From NCBI RefSeq assembly GCF_043226085.1, contig NZ_CP171225.1, forward strand, positions 2,666,001 to 2,730,000: a stretch of DNA of 64,000 bases, given 5' to 3'. This document shows, one piece after another, positions 51,149 to 58,945 of this stretch. The translations under genes were made by a program, and so were the position numbers. Each line of letters starts with the position of its first letter. Position 1 is the stretch's first letter. The stretch comes from Amaricoccus sp003258405. Lineage in GTDB: Bacteria > Pseudomonadota > Alphaproteobacteria > Rhodobacterales > Rhodobacteraceae. The notes under the pieces were generated by a model, which saw nothing but the letters and a program-made list of their open reading frames with translations, was not told the origin of the DNA and searched no databases.

Positions 51149-51835
51149 ATGGTTGTGCAGGGGATGCAAAAGGCGGAAGTGGTCTGGGAGGACGGCGCGG
51201 TGCCGGTCTCGGTCCGCTTTGCCGATCCCTATTACGCGCTGGGCGACGGTCTGGCCGAAACGCGACATGTCTATCTTGCGGGCAACGGCCTGCCGGAGCG
51301 GTTCCGGCCGGGGTTCCACATTGCCGAGCTCGGTTTCGGCACCGGGCTCAACGCCATCGCGGCCGCCGCGGCCTGGGTGCGCTCCGGGCAGGAGGGGCGG
51401 CTTGCCTTCACGAGCTTCGAGGCTTTCCCGATCGCGGCGGCCGACATGGCGCATGCGTTGCAGCGCTGGCCGGAGCTCGAGCCCTGGGCCGGGCCGCTGG
51501 TGCGGGCCTGGGAGGCGGGCGCGCGGCTGATCGAGCTGCCGGGGCTGCTGCTGACCGTGGTCGAGGGCGATGCGCGCGAGATGCTCGGGCACTGGACCGG
51601 CGCGGCGGATGCCTGGTTTCTCGACGGGTTCTCGCCTGCGCGCAATCCCGAGCTCTGGGAGGCGGAGCTGCTCGCCGAGGTCGGGCGGCACACGGCTCCG
51701 GGGGGCACCTGTGCGACCTATTCCGCCGCACGGGCCGTGCGGGACCGGATCGCGGCGGCGGGCTTCACCGTCACGCGCAGTGAAGGTTTCGGACGAAAGC
51801 GCCACATGACGCGGGGGGAGCGTGCCCGCAAATGA
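51149..51835 (+). CDS. mnmD: tRNA (5-methylaminomethyl-2-thiouridine)(34)-methyltransferase MnmD
   Basis: 228 residues, the DUF752/MnmC(m) methyltransferase half. Marks: FADPYYALGDGLAETRHVYL near the start, AELGFGTGLNAIAAAAAWV (SAM loop), FTSFEAFPI, ADAWFLDGFSPARNPELWEA with the DGFxPxxNP motif, and TYSAARAVRDRIAAAGF. It finishes nm5s2U to mnm5s2U in tRNA anticodons. In E. coli the second half is fused; here it is the divergent FAD gene. Met at 51164 is an alternative start. Stop overlaps the next gene by four bases. Confidence 0.92.
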   Translation: MVVQGMQKAEVVWEDGAVPVSVRFADPYYALGDGLAETRHVYLAGNGLPERFRPGFHIAELGFGTGLNAIAAAAAWVRSGQEGRLAFTSFEAFPIAAADMAHALQRWPELEPWAGPLVRAWEAGARLIELPGLLLTVVEGDAREMLGHWTGAADAWFLDGFSPARNPELWEAELLAEVGRHTAPGGTCATYSAARAVRDRIAAAGFTVTRSEGFGRKRHMTRGERARK

Positions 51836-52704
51836 CACGCCGCAACGATCCGCGGCTCGGCATCCTCCTGATGATCCTGACGACGGCGGTCTTCGCCATC
51901 CAGGACGGGATGTCGCGGCATCTCGCGGAAAAATACCATGTGCTGACGGTGGTGATGATCCGCTACTGGTTCTTCGCCTTCTTCGTGATCGTGCTCTCGG
52001 CGCGGCATCGCGGCGGGCTCGCCCGTGTGATGCGCACCCGGAACCTGGGGCTGCAGATCTTCCGTGGCGTGCTGCTGACCGCGGAGGTCTGCATTGTCGT
52101 GCTGGCCTTCGTGAAGCTCGGGCTGATCGAGACCCATGCGGTCTTCGCGGTCTATCCGCTGCTGATTGCCGCGCTCGCGGGGCCGGTGCTCGGCGAATAT
52201 GTCGGCTGGCGGCGGGGGATCGCGATCCTGATCGGACTTGCGGGCGTGCTGGTGATCCTGCGGCCGGGGCTGCGGGTTTTCAGCCCGGCGGCGGCGCTGC
52301 CACTGATCGGGGCGACGATGTTCGCGCTCTACGGGCTGCTCACGCGCTATGTCGGGCGGGACGACAGCTCGGCGACGAGCTTCTTCTACACCGGTGTCGC
52401 GGGCGCCGTGGCGACGACGCTGGTCGGGCCGTTCTTCTGGACCCCGATCCAGGGGCTCGCGGACTGGGGCTGGATGGGGGCGCTCTGCCTCACCGGCGTG
52501 CTGGGGCACTTCCTGCTCATCAAGGCCTATGAGGTGGCGGAAGCGGGCACGATCCAGCCCTTCGCGTATTTCCAGCTCGTCTTCATCACCATACTCGGCA
52601 CGCTGATCTTCAACGAGCATCCCGACAACTGGACCCTTGCGGGCGGCGCGATGATCCTCTCGGCGGGCATCTATACGCTCATCCGGCAGGCGCGGATGCG
52701 GTAA
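51832..52704 (+). CDS. EamA/DMT family transporter
   Basis: 290 residues, ten membrane helices in two EamA halves. Half one has ILLMILTTAVFAIQDGMSRH and RGVLLTAEVCIVVLAFVKLG; half two has LIGATMFALYGLLTRYVG and the closing VFITILGTLIFNEHPDNWTL followed by GGAMILSAGIYTLIRQ. Typical inner-membrane metabolite exporter; substrate unknown. Start overlaps mnmD (ATGA), so it is translated from the same message. Confidence 0.92.
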   Translation: MTRRNDPRLGILLMILTTAVFAIQDGMSRHLAEKYHVLTVVMIRYWFFAFFVIVLSARHRGGLARVMRTRNLGLQIFRGVLLTAEVCIVVLAFVKLGLIETHAVFAVYPLLIAALAGPVLGEYVGWRRGIAILIGLAGVLVILRPGLRVFSPAAALPLIGATMFALYGLLTRYVGRDDSSATSFFYTGVAGAVATTLVGPFFWTPIQGLADWGWMGALCLTGVLGHFLLIKAYEVAEAGTIQPFAYFQLVFITILGTLIFNEHPDNWTLAGGAMILSAGIYTLIRQARMR

Positions 52705-52796
52705 CGCGCACTTGAGCGGCGCGCGCGTTGACTTCGCGCGCCGTCGCACCTCTTTTTTACCTGAACGGAAACGAGATGGGTTCGGGGTGTTTCGAC

Positions 52797-53468
52797 ATGC
52801 GCAGCTTTGCGGCTTTTCTGCTGGCATCCTCTATCGCGGTGGCGAGCCCCGCGCTCGCGCTCGGGCCGGTGGCCTTCGGGCCGAGCCTTTCGGCGACGGG
52901 CTGGCAGGACTTCACCTTTCGCGGCCGGCAACCCTCGCAGTTCTCCGCGGTGAACACCGACACGCTCCGGGTCACATCGGATAATTCCGGCTCGCTGATC
53001 TGGCGGCCGCTGCCGGCGGATTTCGCCAACGGGAACACGGCGCAGTGGCGCTGGCGGGTCGATGAGGCCGTGCCGCCGACCGATCTTTCCGACCGCAAGG
53101 CCGACGACCGGGCCATCGCGCTCTATTTCCTCTTTGCCGATGACGACTCCGCGGTGGGCGACCCGCCGAAATCGCTCCGCTCCGCGATGATGAGCGGCCG
53201 GGCCCTGGTCTATGTCTGGGGCGGCAACTCGGCGCCGGGCACAGTGATCCGCAGCCCCTCGATGCTTGGGCGCGGTCAGCTCGTGGTGATGCAGCCTGCC
53301 GATGGCCCCACCGGGCAGTGGGTGAGCGAGTCGGTCGATCTGCGCGCCGATTTTCGCCGGGCCTTCGGGCGCGAGCCGGGGCCGCTCATGGGAATCGGCG
53401 TCTCTGCCGATACCGACAACACGGGCACGCAGGGCGATGCACGACTGGCCGATCTCGTGATAGACTGA
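52797..53468 (+). CDS. DUF3047 exported protein
   Basis: 223 residues with a signal peptide (FAAFLLASSIAVASPALAL). The mature part follows the DUF3047 pattern: WQDFTFRGRQPSQFS, LRVTSDNSGSLIWRPLP, WRWRVDEAVPPTDLSDRKAD and DDRAIALYFLF, YVWGGNSAPGT, and the C-terminal GIGVSADTDNTGTQGDARLA followed by DLVID. The acidic loop DTDNT may bind calcium. Likely a periplasmic beta-sandwich; role unknown. Several longer starts exist, but 52797 gives the signal peptide. Confidence 0.82.
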   Translation: MRSFAAFLLASSIAVASPALALGPVAFGPSLSATGWQDFTFRGRQPSQFSAVNTDTLRVTSDNSGSLIWRPLPADFANGNTAQWRWRVDEAVPPTDLSDRKADDRAIALYFLFADDDSAVGDPPKSLRSAMMSGRALVYVWGGNSAPGTVIRSPSMLGRGQLVVMQPADGPTGQWVSESVDLRADFRRAFGREPGPLMGIGVSADTDNTGTQGDARLADLVID

Positions 53469-53607
53469 GCGGGGCCTCCCGACGATCCCGCGGCAGGCTT
53501 TTGTTTCTTTAATGAATTCAGAAGCCTGATCCGCCCCTCCATGCGGGGGCAGGGCGCCTTGGCCCATGTCACGGTGCTGTAACGCAGGAATTGATTAACT
53601 GATTCCA

Positions 53608-53619
53608 GCAACGCGTTGC
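53608..53619. promoter_or_regulatory. 12-bp perfect palindrome upstream of the haem peroxidase gene
   Basis: GCAACGCGTTGC lies 15 bases before the peroxidase ATG and overlaps the approach to its ribosome site (GAGGATGAC). An AT-rich stretch with TTGATTAACTGATTC lies just upstream. Position suggests an operator that could block initiation. SARP proteins more often bind direct repeats, so the link to the neighbouring SARP gene is uncertain. Confidence 0.35.
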
Positions 53620-53634
53620 AGCAATGAGGATGAC

Positions 53635-55626
53635 ATGGCGGGCTTTGAACGAGGGGCAGCACGGCGCAGCGAGGATCGGATCCGCAACCTGTTCGGGACG
53701 CCGGATGACGGGGATCTGGCGCGCGGCGTGAAGGTGCCGGAGGGCGAGCCGGATCCGCGCAGCGAACCGGTCGCGATCTTGCAGTGCATTGCGCGGAAGA
53801 TCGGCGCGACGCGGCGTCCGGGGGCGGAATCGGACATTCCGGCGGGCGCAACCTACATGGGCCAGTTCATGGTGCATGATCTCGACTTCCTGACGCGCGA
53901 GAGCACCGCATCGGGCAACATGCTCGATCTGGCGCTGATCTACGGCGACGGGCCGCGCCATGACGCGGCATTCTATCAGGTGCCTTCGGCGCCGGGAAAG
54001 CGGCGGCATCTGCTGCGTCTCAACCGGACGCGGCCGACGGTTTCCTCGCCGCCCTGGGGGGCCGCGCGCGATCTGCCGCGGGTCGCCTGCCCGCATCTCG
54101 ATGCCAAGGGCGTCGATCAGCGCTCGGAAGTTCTGGTTCCGAACACGTTCTCTGATTCGAACATGCTGCTCGGGCAGTTCCAGACAGTCTGGGCGCTCCT
54201 GCACAACGGCATCGCCTCGACGCTCGCCGCCGCTTTCGAGAAGCAGCCCGAGTATCGCGGCCGCGGCGCCGACCCCTACGGTGCGGCCTTCGAGTTGGCG
54301 CGGCGGATCAACCGCGGCATCTACCGCGAGGTAATCTGCGCCGATGTGCTCGGCAACTGGCTGCTGCCGGACATGTTCGACCGTCTCGAGCAGGACGGCT
54401 TCACCTCGCAGAACGTGGTACTCTCGGAAAAGACGCCGGTCGAATTCATGGCGGGCGTGGCGCGGCTCGGGCACGGGCTGGTGCGCGAGATCTACCGGCT
54501 GAATGCCCGGCGTCCGAACGAGGGCATCCGCACCCTGGTGCGGCACACCAGCACCGGGCGGCCGCATGACATGCCGCTGACCGAGGACTGGCTGCTCGAC
54601 TTCTCGAACTTCTTCGCGATCGGATCCTCCACGCCGCAGAAGGCACGCGCACTTGGGCCACATGTGGCCCGTGCCTTCGCGGCACACGAGGGGGTGGGGG
54701 TGGAAGGATCCGCCGAAGGGCTCGTCCTGCGCGATCTCATCGCGTGTTCACGGGGCACCTTGCGCTCCGTTCCGTCGCTGATCCGGCGCGCCGAGAGGCT
54801 GCGTCCGGGGCTCTTCGACGGCCGTTTCGCGCAGGACGAGCGCAAATGGAAGGAGACGCTCCGCGAGTGGCTCGCCGATGCCGGTGTGCCGGAGGGGCGG
54901 CTCGATGCGGTGGCGGGCGACCCGCCGCTTACCCTCTTCCTCATGCTCGAGGCGGAGGCGGATACCGGCGGCGGGCGTCTTGGCGCGCTCGGATCCTTCA
55001 TCATGGGCGAGACCGTCGCGGCGGCGCTGCCCGTGGAGGCCGGGGACGCGGCTCTCGATGCCGCCCGCCGTCAGGTCTTCGGCGACGAGGTGCCGGGCAC
55101 GATGAGCGCCGTGATCGCCTGGCTCCAGCGGCATTACGGCTTTGCCGACGGCGCGCGGCTTCATCCGCTGAACGGGGACGCGCCTCTAGCAGATGGATCG
55201 GTACGAGGAGGAAGTGGAATGCTTGATACGCATGTGAAGAGTTCAGGGTCGGAAATTCCTCTCGTCGAGGTGACCGACTACCTGGAGATGGGCCGGCTGG
55301 TGACGGACTGGGCGCTCGGGCGCAAGGAAAGGCCCGCAACGGTCGAGGCGCTCAAGGAGCAGCTCGACGGGATCGCGGTGGTGCCGGACCGGGTGAAGGC
55401 CGTGGAGTTCTGCCAGGGCGATCACGAGACGCTGGTGATCCGCCTGCCGGTCAAGGAAATGATGGAGATGGCCATCGAGGACATGACCGATCCCGAGCGC
55501 GACGGCAGCTATCCCTTCCCGCAGTTCTATTCGGATTTCTACCGCCCCGGCTTCAGCCCGGTGATGACTCCGCTCGACATCCTGATGTCGCGCGTCGGGG
55601 ATTACACCATCGCGCAGTGCAAGTAA
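53635..55626 (+). CDS. Animal-type haem peroxidase with unknown C-terminal extension
   Basis: 663 residues, no signal peptide. Residues about 20-520 follow the animal (An_peroxidase) fold: GATYMGQFMVHDLDFLTRES with the distal His81, DQRSEVLVPNTFSDSNMLLG then WALLHNGIAS for the distal Arg/Glu region, and FMAGVARLGHGLVREIY with the proximal His280. Classical members read GQFxDHD, where the Asp links to haem; here it is GQFMVHD, so that bond is missing. From residue about 517 codons become unusually AT-rich (CTA, GCA, GGA, GTA, CGA). An AGGAGGAAGTGGA then stands directly before in-frame ATG 55219, which may start a second product of 135 residues. It converges on the SARP gene. Confidence 0.85.
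   Translation: MAGFERGAARRSEDRIRNLFGTPDDGDLARGVKVPEGEPDPRSEPVAILQCIARKIGATRRPGAESDIPAGATYMGQFMVHDLDFLTRESTASGNMLDLALIYGDGPRHDAAFYQVPSAPGKRRHLLRLNRTRPTVSSPPWGAARDLPRVACPHLDAKGVDQRSEVLVPNTFSDSNMLLGQFQTVWALLHNGIASTLAAAFEKQPEYRGRGADPYGAAFELARRINRGIYREVICADVLGNWLLPDMFDRLEQDGFTSQNVVLSEKTPVEFMAGVARLGHGLVREIYRLNARRPNEGIRTLVRHTSTGRPHDMPLTEDWLLDFSNFFAIGSSTPQKARALGPHVARAFAAHEGVGVEGSAEGLVLRDLIACSRGTLRSVPSLIRRAERLRPGLFDGRFAQDERKWKETLREWLADAGVPEGRLDAVAGDPPLTLFLMLEAEADTGGGRLGALGSFIMGETVAAALPVEAGDAALDAARRQVFGDEVPGTMSAVIAWLQRHYGFADGARLHPLNGDAPLADGSVRGGSGMLDTHVKSSGSEIPLVEVTDYLEMGRLVTDWALGRKERPATVEALKEQLDGIAVVPDRVKAVEFCQGDHETLVIRLPVKEMMEMAIEDMTDPERDGSYPFPQFYSDFYRPGFSPVMTPLDILMSRVGDYTIAQCK
55206..55626 (+). promoter_or_regulatory. 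Internal Shine-Dalgarno and possible second translation product inside the peroxidase frame
   Basis: AGGAGGAAGTGG at 55206-55217 precedes the ATG at 55219. The 135-residue product would begin MLDTHVKSSGSEIPLVEVTD and end SRVGDYTIAQCK; it has two Cys (EFCQGDHETL and the penultimate Cys) and no family I recognise. Codons around 55180-55245 are AT-rich and rare for this genome, as in an intergenic gap that has become readable. Either two cistrons fused by loss of a stop, or one gene with programmed internal initiation. The fused form is listed as the main gene because the frame is unbroken. Confidence 0.5.
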
Positions 55627-55643
55627 CCGCGGCGCGACGGGAT

Positions 55644-55657
55644 AGGGAGCCCTCCCT
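55644..55657. terminator. Small stem-loop between convergent peroxidase and SARP genes
   Basis: AGGGAG-CC-CTCCCT, six pairs with a two-base loop (likely four pairs in practice), in the 46-base gap where the two transcription units meet. Without a T-tract on either side it is at best a weak bidirectional terminator. Confidence 0.3.
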
Positions 55658-55672
55658 GAGCAACTCGGCGGC

Positions 55673-57643
55673 CTAGTCCGGCCGCCGTTCTTTTGCTGCG
55701 CCGAGGGCGGCAAGGAGGCGTTTCTGCAGCTCGGCGCGGCAGGAGGATGAGCGGATCGGGAAGCTCGCGACGAACCAGTCGATGATCGCTCCGTCCGTTG
55801 GCGCGGCGGCGCCGATCCAGGCGCCTCGGGCCAGATCGAGGAAGGTCGCGATCTCGCTTGCAGCGCGCCGGGTATCGCCGAGATGCATCGAACTGGCCGC
55901 GGCCCACGCGGGCAGGTTGATGATCGCGTCGCCGGCGACCTCCGCGGCGCTGATCGAGCCCTCGTAATCCCCGACGAGATAGGTCGCGGTGGCGATATAG
56001 CCTTGCGCCGCACGGGAATGCCGCATGCCGAACTGGCGGGCCTGGGCGATGAGATCCGCCGCGCGCGCGTTCTGACCGGCGAAAGCATAGCCGAGGCCGG
56101 CCGAGATGATCGTCCAGGGATCGTTCTCGTTGAGGTCCATCGCCATGTCGAGATGGCTGAGCGCCGCGGTGTAGGACCCGGCCATGGTATGGGCCCAGGC
56201 CCTCGAAAGGTGGGTGCGGGAATCGAGCGGGTCGAGCTTCACGGCGCGCGCGGTGAGCTCGAGACTGTCGGCGATCATCTGCGGATTGCGCATGTAGCCG
56301 GGGAAGATGACGGGGCGGGAATTGAGGCTCTGGGCGAGCGCCACCATGGCCGCGGCAAAATTCGGCGTCGTCTCGATCAGTTCGCGCAGGATCCGCTCGG
56401 CCTTGATCTCGGTCTCGGGGCGCCAGTCGCCGCTGAGGGCCTGGGCCTGCATCCAGAGCTCGTATTTGCGGCCCATGGGGCTCTGTGTCTCTCGGGCCGA
56501 CTGGAGGCGCGGGGTGGAGAGGTGAACGTTGAGCGCGACCGCGAGCTGGCGCAGCGCGGAGCGGTGAAGTTCGGCGATGCCATCCAGGGTGACGGAATAG
56601 CGCTCGGCCCAGACGCAGTGGTTGTCGGCCTGATCGAGCAGCCGGAGCCCCACCATCACCGAATCGCTGATCGGGTGGAGCATGATGCGGAGCGAATAGG
56701 TCCGGTAGGTGGGCGGGGTGGAGCCGCCCTGCTCGCCGTCGACCACGAGCCAGTCGCGGAAGCGGGCGAGCGCCGCGATCATCTCGTCGCGGAATATGGA
56801 ACCGAAGAAGTCGAAATCGCCTTCCATCCGCTGGCCCTGGATCGGCTCGACGAGGATGGCGATGGGGGCGAGAAAATCCTGCGTGCCGGATGGGCCGCCG
56901 CCCATGGCCGCCCCCGACTGGCCCTGCTTGATCGCGACGTAGAGCGCCTGGGTCTTTTCGGAAGGCTCGACGTCGAGTTCTTCCTCCAGGATCTTCCAGA
57001 GCCGCTCGTAAACGCGCATCGCCTGAACCGTGTCGCCGAGCGCGACATGGGCCTCCATCGCGGCGCGGCAGGCGCCTTCATGGGTGGGGTCGGTGCGCAT
57101 CAGCGCCTCGGCGAGGCTGAGTTGCCGATCGGCTTCGCGGGCCGAGGCCATCGCGCTTTCGAGGCGGTTGGTGAGCTGGCTGCCGAGGCGTTCGCGCTGC
57201 ACCGCGATCCAGAGATTGAAGTCTGGGTCGAGATCCTCGATGTCGGTGAAGAGCCGGGCGAAGGCGCCGTCATCGCGGGCGAGAAAGCCGGGCGGGATGC
57301 CCTGCTCCGCTTCCGCGATCGCCTCGAGGATGTCGCAGTCGATCGGATAGGTGAGGCGCACGGTGTTGCGGTCGGCCTCCAGCAATTCGCCCGCGGGGCC
57401 GAGATCCTGCTTGAGCCGCCGCAGCGTCTGGCGCAACGCACCACGGGCCTGATCCGGGCCCGAGTCGCTCCAGAGCATCGTCGCGATGCGCTCGCGGCTT
57501 TCCGAGCGGGCCGATTGCAGCGCGAGATAGGTGAGGATCGCAAGCGCCTTGCGGCTGGAAAACTGCAGCGGCTTGCCCGCGAGCGAAACCTGCATGACGC
57601 CGGTTGTGGTCAGCGTGACGGAGCGGTTCGCCGTCTCGATCAT
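55673..57643 (-). CDS. SARP/BTAD-type transcriptional activator with TPR tail
   Basis: 656 residues. An N-terminal OmpR-like DNA-binding domain (LAGKPLQFSSRKALAILTYL then MLWSDSGPDQARGALRQTLR) and a BTAD helical domain up to about 245 (LSLAEALMRTDPTHEGACRA, YERLWKILEEELDVEPSEKT). A TolB-like region follows (FGSIFRDEMIAALARFRDWL), then TPRs to the end. SARP-type regulators mostly switch on pathway genes in actinobacteria; alphaproteobacterial ones with this layout often sit beside the genes they control. Its ATG overlaps the YcaO stop, so the two are cotranslated. Confidence 0.88.
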   Translation of the reverse strand: MIETANRSVTLTTTGVMQVSLAGKPLQFSSRKALAILTYLALQSARSESRERIATMLWSDSGPDQARGALRQTLRRLKQDLGPAGELLEADRNTVRLTYPIDCDILEAIAEAEQGIPPGFLARDDGAFARLFTDIEDLDPDFNLWIAVQRERLGSQLTNRLESAMASAREADRQLSLAEALMRTDPTHEGACRAAMEAHVALGDTVQAMRVYERLWKILEEELDVEPSEKTQALYVAIKQGQSGAAMGGGPSGTQDFLAPIAILVEPIQGQRMEGDFDFFGSIFRDEMIAALARFRDWLVVDGEQGGSTPPTYRTYSLRIMLHPISDSVMVGLRLLDQADNHCVWAERYSVTLDGIAELHRSALRQLAVALNVHLSTPRLQSARETQSPMGRKYELWMQAQALSGDWRPETEIKAERILRELIETTPNFAAAMVALAQSLNSRPVIFPGYMRNPQMIADSLELTARAVKLDPLDSRTHLSRAWAHTMAGSYTAALSHLDMAMDLNENDPWTIISAGLGYAFAGQNARAADLIAQARQFGMRHSRAAQGYIATATYLVGDYEGSISAAEVAGDAIINLPAWAAASSMHLGDTRRAASEIATFLDLARGAWIGAAAPTDGAIIDWFVASFPIRSSSCRAELQKRLLAALGAAKERRPD

Positions 57644-58785
57644 CCCATGAGCCTCGCCAGTTTGCCGGGTGCGCCGGGGCGCGGGCTTTGCTCGTGGCCC
57701 GAGGGGAAGGGCATGAGGCCGCTTGCCGCGATCTTGGCAACGTGGAGCTCCATGCCGGGCGCGTCGAGGTCAGCGGCAACGATACGGATGCCTTCGCGGG
57801 CCAGTGCGCGCACGAGCTCCGGCATGCCCGTGAGCGGACGGCGGCTGGCCATGGCCCGGGCGGGCCGCGCCGAGAAGGCGGGCAGCGCATCGAGATCGAG
57901 GGCGGCGCGGTCGAGGGCGCTTGCGTCTCCCGCTGTCGGTTCGCCGCGGGTGTGGCGCATGCGCGCCATCTCGAGCGCGATCTCCATCTGCAGGAGCTCC
58001 ATCACCGCACCGCGCGCCGCCACAGCGGGCTCGAGCGCGGCCTTGAGCCCGATCGCGAGCCCGCGCCCGTCCGGCTCCGAGGAGAAGGCGCAGACGACGG
58101 GCACGCCGCAGCGCGCCTCGAGCCGGAGCAGGGTGGTGGCGCGTCCGGGCGGGGATGCGCCGCGGCGCATCGCGGCAAGTTCGCTCGCGGCATCGGCTGC
58201 GAGGCCGGGATCGAGGGCGCGGGGCAGGTCGAGGCCCGCCCACCAGCGCGCGGCGGCGTCGCGTTCCACGAGCTCGAGCAGGCCCGAGAGCCGGGCAGCG
58301 GCCTGGCTCGGCCCTGCGGCAAGACCGAGGCTGCCCGGTGGCGCCTCCGGCCGACGTTCGGCGTCGAGCTCGGGGCCGGAAAAGACGGAGACGGCGGGAA
58401 GGCCGACCGGCGCGCCGTCCTGCGGGTCGCTGGCGGCGATGCGGGTGCATTTCGGATCGCGGGTCCAGATCGCGTCGATCTCCGGATCGCCGGGCAGATC
58501 GCGGCGCAGGAGCGGCGGTGCGGCGCGCGCAGCGGCCTCTGCGGCTTCGCCCGCCAGCCGTCCCGCGGCCTCGGCAGGGGTGCGCCCGCCGCCGCCTGCG
58601 GCCGCGCCGTCAAGGGCGCCGGCGAGGTAGAGAAATCCCGGCGCCGCGGCATTCGGCAGCGGCGCCACCCAGTCGAGACGCGAAAGGCCGGGTGCAAGGC
58701 GCGCGCGATCGGGCCCGGCAAGTGCGCCGAGAAGCTGCGCGACACCATCGCCGAGGTTCCCTGCCGATCCTCCGACTGCGTTCAT
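57640..58785 (-). CDS. YcaO-domain protein
   Basis: 381 residues. YcaO ATPase motifs are in place: a first Glu pair Glu80/Glu83 in AGRLAGEAAEAAAR, Glu171/Glu174 in LSGLLELVERDAAARWW, and Glu263/Gln266 in AVMELLQMEIAL, as used for Mg-ATP binding. YcaO enzymes activate a peptide amide with ATP to form azolines, thioamides or amidines in peptides, or modify ribosomal proteins. No E1-like or TfuA partner and no obvious precursor peptide is adjacent. The C-terminus ends PSGHEQSPRPGAPGKLARLM, without a clear PxPxP tail. A GTG at 58800 could add five residues. First gene of the YcaO-SARP operon. Confidence 0.85.
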   Translation of the reverse strand: MNAVGGSAGNLGDGVAQLLGALAGPDRARLAPGLSRLDWVAPLPNAAAPGFLYLAGALDGAAAGGGGRTPAEAAGRLAGEAAEAAARAAPPLLRRDLPGDPEIDAIWTRDPKCTRIAASDPQDGAPVGLPAVSVFSGPELDAERRPEAPPGSLGLAAGPSQAAARLSGLLELVERDAAARWWAGLDLPRALDPGLAADAASELAAMRRGASPPGRATTLLRLEARCGVPVVCAFSSEPDGRGLAIGLKAALEPAVAARGAVMELLQMEIALEMARMRHTRGEPTAGDASALDRAALDLDALPAFSARPARAMASRRPLTGMPELVRALAREGIRIVAADLDAPGMELHVAKIAASGLMPFPSGHEQSPRPGAPGKLARLMG

Positions 58786-58871
58786 GAGCTGCCCGCCCAC
58801 CCGACCGTTTCAACATTCGGCGACCTTATTAGCGTGGAACGAACGTTTTAGACAGGGGGGCGAGGTAGAAA

Positions 58872-58921
58872 GCGCGCGCGTCTGGGCCGACGCGCGCGCG
58901 GGTGCCTCCGCAGGAGGCACC
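58872..58921 (-). terminator. Two tandem GC-rich hairpins between the YcaO and NDH-2 genes
   Basis: First hairpin: 11 perfect pairs GCGCGCGCGTC/GACGCGCGCGC with a six-base loop at 58872-58899. Second: nine perfect pairs GGTGCCTCC/GGAGGCACC with a three-base loop at 58901-58921. They lie just past the NDH-2 stop and upstream of the YcaO promoter. No T-tract follows on the minus strand. Probably the 3' boundary of the NDH-2 transcript, shielding the YcaO operon from read-through. Confidence 0.5.
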
Positions 58922-58945
58922 GGATCGTCTGGCTCCGAGGGAGTC

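Noticed and set aside
53635..55626. Peroxidase as part of a haem-dependent dye-type or bacterial catalase-peroxidase family
   Set aside because: The order and text around both His residues are those of animal-type peroxidases, and no KatG- or DyP-like motifs are present.
55883..58630. A 915-codon open frame opposite the SARP and YcaO genes
   Set aside because: Antisense shadow. The minus-strand genes carry intact BTAD and YcaO motifs, while this frame has none.
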